Positions 55,762 to 62,477 of a DNA stretch of 64,000 bases are shown here, piece by piece. Every line of letters starts with the position of its first letter. Position 1 is the stretch's first letter. The notes beneath the pieces were generated by a model. That model was not told where the DNA came from. It made no database searches and saw nothing but the letters and a program-made list of their open reading frames with translations. Origin of the DNA: JBQLZO01 sp052168315. Lineage in GTDB: Bacteria; Planctomycetota; Phycisphaerae; Phycisphaerales; UBA1924. The stretch spans positions 1-64,000 of the forward strand of contig JBQLZO010000092.1 of NCBI GenBank assembly GCA_052168315.1, written 5' to 3'. Both the position numbers and the translations under genes were made by a program.

Positions 55762-58700
55762 TGCGGAACTGGCACGGCGTGCGCACGCGGCGCTGGTCCG
55801 GGCGATGGAGGCGCCGGCGGGGGAGCGTCGCGCGCTGGTCGATGAGCTGTGTGCCGATGATGCGCTGCTGCGGATGCGCGTGCATCGGCTGCTGGATGCG
55901 GTGGATCGATCCGATTCTTTCCTCGACGAGCCGGCGTTGTCGGGGCGTCGGGGCGCGGGGCGTTCAGCGCCGGTTCCGGATTCGGTGGGGAACTACCTGA
56001 TCGTCGGGGTGCTCGGGTCGGGCGGGATGGCGACGGTGTACGAGGCGATCCAGGAGTCGCCGCGCCGGCGGGTCGCGCTGAAGGTGATGCACCGGAGCCT
56101 GATGGAGTCGAGCGCATCGCTGCGCTTCCGGTTCGAGACGGAGACGCTGGCTCGGCTGCATCATCCGGGGATCGCGCAGATCTACGAGGCGGGGACCGCG
56201 CCGCTGGGCGATGGCGAGGCGATGCCGTTCTTCGCGATGGAGCTGGTCCAGGAGGCCGAGCCGATCACGGCGTTCGCGCGCCGGTCGGGCATGGGGCTCG
56301 AGGCGCGGCTGTCGATGTTCGCTTCGGTGTGCGACGCGGTGCACCACGGGCACCAGCACGGTGTGATCCATCGCGACCTGAAGCCGGGGAATGTGCTGGT
56401 GGATGGCGAGGGGCGGGCGAAGGTGATCGACTTCGGGGTGGCGCGGAGCGCGGATCCCGGGGCCGAGTCGCTGACGGCGAGCACGGATGCGGTGCGGCTG
56501 ATCGGGTCGCTGCAGTCGATGAGCCCGGAGCAGTGCGGGGGTTCGGGCGACATCGATATCCGGACGGATGTGTACTCGCTGGGTGTGATGCTGTACGAGC
56601 TGGTGTGCGGTCGTGCGCCGCTGGACCTTTCGGGCCGGCCGCTGCCGGCGGCGCTGCACGCGATCATCCACGAGGCGCCCGCTCGTCCGGTCGTCGATCC
56701 GGTTGTCGATCCGGGTGGGCGGGGGCGTTCGAGCGTGCGCGGGCTCGAGGCGATCGTGCTGAAGGCGATCGAGAAGGATCCGGACCGGCGTTACGACAGC
56801 GCTGCGGCGCTGGCGCGTGATGTGCGCCGGTGGCTGGGGGACCAGCCGATCGAGGCGCGGCCGGGGGGAGTGGTGGAGCAGTTCCGGCTGTTCGCGCGTC
56901 GGAACCGCGCGGTGGTGGCGGCGGGGCTGGCGATCGTCGCGAGCATCGCGGTGATCGCGGCGGTGAGCGCGGGGTTCGCGTGGCGGCTGAGCCAGGAGGT
57001 GGATCGGCGGGCGGAGGCGGAGGCGCGCGCGACGGAGGAGCGTGATGCGGCGCGATGGCAGGCGTACACCGCGCAGATCGCGGGGGCTCTGTCGGCGATG
57101 AAGACGGGCGAGTTCCAGCAGATGCGGACGCGTCTGGCGAGCGTGGAGCATCCGAAGCGTGGATGGGAGTGGGGTTTCCTGCGGGGGCTGTCGGACCGGA
57201 GCGTGCACGCGTGGGATGCGCACGAAGCGATGATTTTCGACCTGGCGCTGCGCGATGACGGGGAGCTGTTCGCGACGGCGGCGTCGGACGGATCGGTGCG
57301 GCTGTGGCGCTCGGAGGATCGGGCGCTGCTGGGCGAGTTCCGGAGTGAGAGCGGGGCCCGGATGTTCGGCGTGGCGTTCGTGCCCGGCGATGTCCCTCGC
57401 CTTGTGTGCGGGGATGAGGCGGGGATGGTCTGGCTGCTGGAGCTTCGGGGGTCGGATGGGCGGACGGAATTGCGCGAGGCGCTGGCGCTGGAGGGGACGG
57501 TGGGCGGGGTCCGGAGCGTGGTGGCGCTCGGGGATGGACGGGTGCTGGCGGGCGCCTCGGGTGGGCGGGCGCGGGTGTGGACGGTGGAGTGGGATGGGGA
57601 AGGTCACGCGCGTGAGTGCGGTGCGGCGATGACGCTTGAGGATGTTGAGGTGGCGGGGGGGATCACGGGCGTGGCGCGGTCGACCGACGGAGCGCTGGTG
57701 GTGACTTTCAACGATGCGGGTGATCTGGCGCTGCGCGATGCCGGGACGCTTGAGGTGCTGCACCGGTGGGGTTTCCCGGGGCTGGTGAACCGCGTGTGCT
57801 TCAGCGAGGATGATGCGTTGTGCGCGGCCGCCGGGGAGGAGGGGATCATCCGGGTGTGGGATGTCCGGAGCGGGGCGCTGGTCAGCGAGATGGACGCGAC
57901 GGACGGCGTGAACACTGTGCGTTCGATCGCGATCTCGCGAGACAACGCGATGATCGCGGCCGGGCTGATCCACCGTGGATTCGAGATCTACGAGATCGAG
58001 AGCGGTCGGCTGCTGGGGTCGCTGGGCGGTCACACGGATGCGGTCTCGGGTCTGGCGTTCTTTCCCGGCGATGAGCTGGTGATCTCTGCGTCGTGGAACG
58101 GTGAGATCCGGATGTGGAACCGGAGCGAGGCGTGGACGCCCGCGGGCGGCGCCCCGCTGGTGGGGCATGAGTATCGCCCGCTGAGCGTGGCGTTCTCGCC
58201 GGATGGTGGGTTGCTGGCGTCGGGGGCGCGGGATGGGACGCTGCGGCTGTGGGAGCCGATCGAGTCGAGGGCGGTGGCGGTGCTGAGCGAGCCGGCGATC
58301 GAGCCGGGGTCGCCGCTCGAAGGGCGGAACCAGATCCGTGGGGTGGCGTTCTCGCCGGATGGGGCGTGGATCGCGGCCGCGTGCGATGATCGGCTGGTGC
58401 GTGTGTTCGATGCGGTGACGGGTCGGGTGCGGGCGCGGCTGCCGGGGAACCGGCTCTGGGTGGCGAGCGTCGCGGTGGATGCTCGGGGGCGGCGGGTCGC
58501 GAGCGGGGGGCAGGACCGCATCGCGCGGGTGTGGGATCTGGATGAGCGGGGCGTGCCGATCTCCGAGAACCCGGCGCTCGAGATGGCGGGGCATACCTCT
58601 CGGGTGAATTCAATCGCGTTCAGCCCGGATGGTTCGGTGATCGCGACGGGCTCGCGGGACTCCACGGTGCGGGTGTGGAGCGCCGCGACGGGCGAGCAGC

Positions 58701-59329
58701 TGCACCTGTTGGATATGCATCGGTCGGATGTGTTCGCGGTGCTGTTCAGCCACGATGGGCGGCGGCTGTATTCGGGGTGCCGTGATCAGACGATCCGGGT
58801 GTGGGATGTGGCGACTGGGGCGCTGCTGGACACCCTGGATGGGCATGGGCAGTATGTGACCTGCCTCGCGCTGAGCCCGGATGAGACGCGGCTGGCGGCG
58901 GGGTCGTGGTTCGGGGAGATCGTGTTGTTTGACACGGAGTCGTCGGACCTGATCGCATCGTTCCGCGCGCACGAGTCGGCGATCCGCGGGATCGCGTTCA
59001 GCCCGGACGGGCGATGGATCGCCTCGGCGTCGTATGACGACACGGTGCGGCTCTTTGATTCGGCGAAGCGCGAGGATGCGGAGGCGGTCCGGCGCGAAGC
59101 GCTGGTCCGGCGGTCGGAGGCGGAGTTGCTGGTCGGGTCGGCGCTGGCTCGTCACGGGGGGGATGTGGAGGAGGCGGCGCGGGAGCTGCTTGGGGGGGGC
59201 GATCGTGATGCGGAGACCCAGCGCTGGGTGCGGGTGGCGCTGGTCCAGATATCGCAGCGCCACGCGGGGCGCGCGTCGGGTGCGGGTGGGGCGGATCCGC
59301 GGGTTGTGTCGGGGGGAGGCGGGAAGTGA
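55751..59329 (+). CDS. Transmembrane Ser/Thr protein kinase with a WD40 beta-propeller sensor region
   Basis: 1192 residues. A ~75-residue N-terminal helical part (of the kind often next to these sigma factors) precedes a Hanks-type kinase: P-loop GSGGMATVY (89-97), Lys111 in VALK, catalytic loop HRDLKPGNVLV (from 207), DFG 227-229, and SMSPEQCGG in the activation segment. One membrane helix spans residues 387-410. The remaining ~770 residues hold WD40 repeats, about a dozen, of the kind SPDGSVIATGSRDSTVRVW and SPDGRWIASASYDDTVRLF, outside the cytoplasm, followed by a short helical tail. It probably senses an external signal and controls the overlapping sigma factor. Its ATG lies within the sigma gene's end. 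Confidence 0.95.
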   Translation: MRADAELARRAHAALVRAMEAPAGERRALVDELCADDALLRMRVHRLLDAVDRSDSFLDEPALSGRRGAGRSAPVPDSVGNYLIVGVLGSGGMATVYEAIQESPRRRVALKVMHRSLMESSASLRFRFETETLARLHHPGIAQIYEAGTAPLGDGEAMPFFAMELVQEAEPITAFARRSGMGLEARLSMFASVCDAVHHGHQHGVIHRDLKPGNVLVDGEGRAKVIDFGVARSADPGAESLTASTDAVRLIGSLQSMSPEQCGGSGDIDIRTDVYSLGVMLYELVCGRAPLDLSGRPLPAALHAIIHEAPARPVVDPVVDPGGRGRSSVRGLEAIVLKAIEKDPDRRYDSAAALARDVRRWLGDQPIEARPGGVVEQFRLFARRNRAVVAAGLAIVASIAVIAAVSAGFAWRLSQEVDRRAEAEARATEERDAARWQAYTAQIAGALSAMKTGEFQQMRTRLASVEHPKRGWEWGFLRGLSDRSVHAWDAHEAMIFDLALRDDGELFATAASDGSVRLWRSEDRALLGEFRSESGARMFGVAFVPGDVPRLVCGDEAGMVWLLELRGSDGRTELREALALEGTVGGVRSVVALGDGRVLAGASGGRARVWTVEWDGEGHARECGAAMTLEDVEVAGGITGVARSTDGALVVTFNDAGDLALRDAGTLEVLHRWGFPGLVNRVCFSEDDALCAAAGEEGIIRVWDVRSGALVSEMDATDGVNTVRSIAISRDNAMIAAGLIHRGFEIYEIESGRLLGSLGGHTDAVSGLAFFPGDELVISASWNGEIRMWNRSEAWTPAGGAPLVGHEYRPLSVAFSPDGGLLASGARDGTLRLWEPIESRAVAVLSEPAIEPGSPLEGRNQIRGVAFSPDGAWIAAACDDRLVRVFDAVTGRVRARLPGNRLWVASVAVDARGRRVASGGQDRIARVWDLDERGVPISENPALEMAGHTSRVNSIAFSPDGSVIATGSRDSTVRVWSAATGEQLHLLDMHRSDVFAVLFSHDGRRLYSGCRDQTIRVWDVATGALLDTLDGHGQYVTCLALSPDETRLAAGSWFGEIVLFDTESSDLIASFRAHESAIRGIAFSPDGRWIASASYDDTVRLFDSAKREDAEAVRREALVRRSEAELLVGSALARHGGDVEEAARELLGGGDRDAETQRWVRVALVQISQRHAGRASGAGGADPRVVSGGGGK

Positions 59330-59425
59330 GCTTATTGGACACGCGGTGCGTCGCGTGTTGGCGGGGCGTGGGCGGCGTTGCCGCGTCTGAGTGAGACACA
59401 CCATCGCACCATTACGGAGCCAGGA

Positions 59426-59932
59426 ATGCCCGTTCGGCGTCACCCCATCATCGATCCTCGCACCGGCGGCCCTCTGCTCAAGATTCCCGCGGATGAGGCG
59501 CTGATCGGGCGTCTTCGGCGGAGCTTCGCGATCGTTCAGGGCGAGGGGGTCCGGCTTGGTGAGTTGTTCTATCAGAGACTGTTCGAGGCGGCGCCCCAGG
59601 TGCGCTCGATGTTCCGCTCGGACATCAGCGCCCAGTCGGCGAAGCTGATCGCGGCGCTGGAGGCCGTGGTGAGCAACCTGGAGCGTCCGGAAGAGAACGC
59701 GGCGATGATCGCGGAACTTGGGCGGCGGCACGCGGGGTACGGGGCCCGCCCGGAGCACTATGTGCTGGTGACGGAGTTGCTGGTCGCGTCGATGGAGGAG
59801 CTTCTGGGACCACGGATCGACGCTCAGACGCTGGATGAGTGGCGGCTGGTGCTCCGGCTGGTGAGCGAGCAGATGATCGCGGCATCGCGGGACCCGGGCG
59901 AGTCGACGCTTCCGACGGGGGAAAGGGGTTGA
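59426..59932 (+). CDS. Single-domain globin (haemoglobin-like)
   Basis: 168 residues. Haem-pocket residues fit a single-domain/flavohaemoglobin-type globin: Tyr in GELFYQRLFE (B10, Y49), Phe at CD1 (F63), Gln at E7 (Q70 in SDISAQSAKL) and the proximal His F8 in ELGRRHAGYG (H102). B10 Tyr plus E7 Gln is the pair used for NO dioxygenation or tight O2 binding. There is no reductase domain. The ATG has CAGGA just upstream; a longer in-frame start at 59378 is less likely. It lies 96 nt after the kinase gene and may have its own promoter. Confidence 0.9.
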   Translation: MPVRRHPIIDPRTGGPLLKIPADEALIGRLRRSFAIVQGEGVRLGELFYQRLFEAAPQVRSMFRSDISAQSAKLIAALEAVVSNLERPEENAAMIAELGRRHAGYGARPEHYVLVTELLVASMEELLGPRIDAQTLDEWRLVLRLVSEQMIAASRDPGESTLPTGERG

Positions 59933-59960
59933 GGCGGGCGGGTCGGGGTGGGGTGCGGTC

Positions 59961-59966
59961 TACACT
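59961..59966 (+). promoter_or_regulatory. Candidate -10 box of a leaderless rsmB transcript
   Basis: TACACT, six bases (CGGCGG), then the ATG at 59973, identical in hexamer and spacing to radA. Confidence 0.55.
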
Positions 59967-59972
59967 CGGCGG

Positions 59973-61676
59973 ATGAGCGGCGATGGGCGCGGACAATCCG
60001 GTGGGCGAGGCGGTCGTGGTGGTGGCGCGCGCGGGGGGCCGCGTGGCGGTGGTCGCGCGGATGGTCGCGGTGATGGGGGCCCGCGCGGGCGTGGGCCCGG
60101 CGGCGGGGGCAGGGGCCCGGGCGGTGGCGGTGGAGGGTCCGGCGGGCGCGGGATGGGGCGTCCGGGTGGCGGCGGGCGGCGTGAGGGTGGGGCGATGGAG
60201 GAGCGTGGGCGGGGGCGTGGGGGGCGCGCGCCGGCGTTCGTTCCGAAGTCCGGGGTTCGGCTGACGCAGTCATCGCGCCGTCTGGGCGAGGTGGCCGGGG
60301 CGATGGTGCAGCGGACGGGTCGGGGGAGCGCTCGGATGCGCGCCTATTCGATGCTGATCCGGCAGGCGAAGCGTGAGCCGGACTTCGAGCTGCTGCACCC
60401 GGACACGGAGGGGCTGGAGGAGCGGGATGCGGCGCTGCTGCACGCGATCTACGACAACGCGATGCGGCGCTGGATCACGCTGCGCTGGCTGATCGAGCAG
60501 CGGCTGAAGCAGCCTTGGGAGCAGCTCGATGCGCGGTTGAAGGGCGTGATGCTGGCGGGCGCGGCGCAGCTGCTGTTCCTGGAGCGGGTGCCGGCGCACG
60601 CGATCGTGGGCGAGGCGGTGGAGTGGGCCAAGCGGACGGTGGGCGGCGGGGCGACGCCGTTGACCAACGCGGTGCTGCGCGGGATCGACCGGATGATCCG
60701 CCCGGAGTACGAGCGCGGCGCGGAGCCGACCTCGCCGGGGTACCGGGAGCGCTGGACGGGCGAGCCGGATGAGCTGCCGCTCAGCGATGGGCGGGCGATC
60801 GAGCTGATCGGTGTGCGGCTGCCGACGGATGCGGTGGAATCGCTCTCGATCGCGACTTCGCATCCGATGTCTTTGCTGCGTTCGTGGCTGAAGCACATGC
60901 CGATGCGCGATGTTCGGGCGATGGCGTACCACTCGTTGATGCCCGCGCCGATCATCCTGAACACCTTCCATGCCGACGAGAGCTCGTACGGGGCGTTGCC
61001 CGAATCGCTGTCGGCGCACACCGCGCCGGGGCATCATGTGTTCTCGGGCGCCCGGCGCGAGTTGGTCCGGCTGCTGGACTCGCGTCCGGATGTGTGGGTC
61101 CAGGATCCGGCATCGACGCTGGCGGTTCAGTCGGTGATCGATCTGAAGCCGTCGCTGGTGATCGACGCGTGCGCGGGGCTGGGGACGAAGACGCGGCAGC
61201 TTGCCTCGGTGTTCCCCGAGAGCGTCATCGTGGCCACGGATGTGGACCGGGTGCGTTGGGAGACTCTGCGGCGGACCTTCGCGGGTCACCCGCGGGTGGT
61301 GGTGGCGCCCTCGGAGGATCTGGCGATGCACAACGGGCGGGCGGACCTGGTGCTGCTGGATGTGCCGTGCTCGAACACGGGCGTGCTCGGGCGGCGGACC
61401 GAGGCCCGGTACCGGGTCAGCGGCGACCGGACGCGGGAGCTGACGGGGCTGCAGCGCCAGATCTTCGCGGATGCGATCCCGCTGCTGGCTTCGGGCGGGA
61501 AGATCCTGTACTCGACCTGCTCGCTGGACCCGGCGGAGAACGAGGAGATCGTGGCGTGGGCGTGCAAGTGGCACAATCTTCGCGTGCTGCGGGAGCACCG
61601 TCGGTCGGCGTCGGGCGTGCCGGTGGATGGTGCGGAGAAGTATTCGGACGGTTCGTACGCGGCGCTGCTCGGTTGA
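59973..61676 (+). CDS. rsmB: 16S rRNA m5C methyltransferase of the RsmB (Sun/Fmu) family with RG-rich N-terminus
   Basis: 567 residues. Residues ~1-90 are Gly/Arg-rich with many RGG and GRG steps. A NusB-like RNA-binding domain follows (ARMRAYSMLIRQAKREPDF to GEAVEWAKRTVGGGATPLTN, then VLRGIDRMI). The Rossmann methyltransferase domain has DACAGLGTKTRQLASVFPES for SAM, DLVLLDVPCSNTGVLGRRTE with the motif IV Pro-Cys and KILYSTCSLDPAENEEIV with the motif VI catalytic Cys. The family methylates a cytosine (C967 in E. coli) of 16S rRNA. Orthology to RsmB rather than another m5C enzyme rests on the NusB domain. The RG-rich extension is not seen in the E. coli enzyme. Confidence 0.9.
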   Translation: MSGDGRGQSGGRGGRGGGARGGPRGGGRADGRGDGGPRGRGPGGGGRGPGGGGGGSGGRGMGRPGGGGRREGGAMEERGRGRGGRAPAFVPKSGVRLTQSSRRLGEVAGAMVQRTGRGSARMRAYSMLIRQAKREPDFELLHPDTEGLEERDAALLHAIYDNAMRRWITLRWLIEQRLKQPWEQLDARLKGVMLAGAAQLLFLERVPAHAIVGEAVEWAKRTVGGGATPLTNAVLRGIDRMIRPEYERGAEPTSPGYRERWTGEPDELPLSDGRAIELIGVRLPTDAVESLSIATSHPMSLLRSWLKHMPMRDVRAMAYHSLMPAPIILNTFHADESSYGALPESLSAHTAPGHHVFSGARRELVRLLDSRPDVWVQDPASTLAVQSVIDLKPSLVIDACAGLGTKTRQLASVFPESVIVATDVDRVRWETLRRTFAGHPRVVVAPSEDLAMHNGRADLVLLDVPCSNTGVLGRRTEARYRVSGDRTRELTGLQRQIFADAIPLLASGGKILYSTCSLDPAENEEIVAWACKWHNLRVLREHRRSASGVPVDGAEKYSDGSYAALLG

Positions 61677-61818
61677 TCGAAGCGCTGGCGCGGGGCGGGC
61701 CCCAATGCGGTGTTTCGGGGGTGTGGCGGGCGCGGTCGAGGGGTCGCGGTTCGCCCGGGCGAAGGGGGGTGTCGGGGTTTGTGGAGGGAATCGGGGAGCG
61801 CGGGTGGCCGTGTAGTGG

Positions 61819-61824
61819 TAGGAT
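61819..61824 (+). promoter_or_regulatory. Possible -10 box upstream of the PtsN-like gene
   Basis: TAGGAT in the 200-bp gap after rsmB, ~53 nt before the ATG at 61878. No -35 match. Confidence 0.3.
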
Positions 61825-61877
61825 CGGCGTGTTCCGGCGCGGATTGGAGCGGCCGGCGGATGCGGGAGCCCGACGGG

Positions 61878-62348
61878 ATGAATCTGCTGGACATCGTCAC
61901 GCTGGACACGATCAGGGTGCCGCTTCAGGCCCGGGAGAAGCGTGCGGCCATCGATGAACTGGTCGATGTGCTGGCGGCGGCCGGGAAGGTCGAGGATGCG
62001 CCCGGGCTGAAGACGGCGGTGTGGACGCGGGAATCGACGCGATCGACGGGCATCGGGCACGCTTTGGCGATCCCGCACGGGAAGTCCGAGGGGGTCGCGG
62101 ACCTGGCGATGGCGATCGGGAAGCCGAGCGAGCCGATCGACTTCAACGCGGTGGATGGGCAGCCTGTGCGGCTCGTGGTGATGCTGGCGAGCCCGATGGA
62201 CCGGACGGCGGACCACATCCAGGCGCTGGCGCGGATCAGCCGGCTGATGTCCAGCGAGGATTTCCGCACGAAGGTGTACAACGCGGAGTCGGCCGAGCGG
62301 ATTTATGAGTTGCTGCAGCAGCAGGAGTCGGCCGGGGCGGCGCGGTGA
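61878..62348 (+). CDS. PTS EIIA-like (PtsN/EIIA-Fru family) phosphocarrier protein
   Basis: 156 residues. The fold matches EIIA-Ntr/EIIA-Fru: helix REKRAAIDELVDVLAAAGKV, REST-type loop RESTRSTGIGHALAIPHGKS with the phosphorylated His (H67), then VVMLASPMDRTADHIQALAR and terminal LMSSEDFRTKVYNAESAERI. No EIIB, EIIC or HPr gene is nearby, so a regulatory PtsN-like role (nitrogen, potassium or carbon signalling) is more likely than sugar uptake. GGAG lies 9 nt before the chosen ATG; an in-frame ATG at 61860 is possible. Confidence 0.85.
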   Translation: MNLLDIVTLDTIRVPLQAREKRAAIDELVDVLAAAGKVEDAPGLKTAVWTRESTRSTGIGHALAIPHGKSEGVADLAMAIGKPSEPIDFNAVDGQPVRLVVMLASPMDRTADHIQALARISRLMSSEDFRTKVYNAESAERIYELLQQQESAGAAR

Positions 62349-62402
62349 GGGTGCGGGCGGCGTGGGTGGGGCACCGGGCAGAGACGAGCGATCACACGCA
62401 AA

Positions 62403-62435
62403 GGGGCATGCCCGCCGATCGTGCGGGCACGCCCC
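62403..62435. terminator. Hairpin between the convergent PtsN-like and exported repeat-protein genes
   Basis: Outer stem GGGGC/GCCCC and inner stem TGCCCGC/GCGGGCA are separated by one A-C mismatch, with a 7-nt loop. It is placed between two stop codons, so it may stop transcripts from both sides. Confidence 0.65.
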
Positions 62436-62477
62436 GTGGTGTGCGCTGGTGGTGATAGTTGCGAGATGATGTTCGGA

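Noticed and set aside
55964..58594. 876-codon open frame antisense to the WD40 kinase
   Set aside because: Arg/His/Pro-rich shadow of a well-supported gene on the other strand.
61710..61877. Upstream extension of the PtsN-like frame
   Set aside because: The added residues are Gly/Arg-rich noise; family similarity begins at MNLLD and GGAG precedes that ATG.
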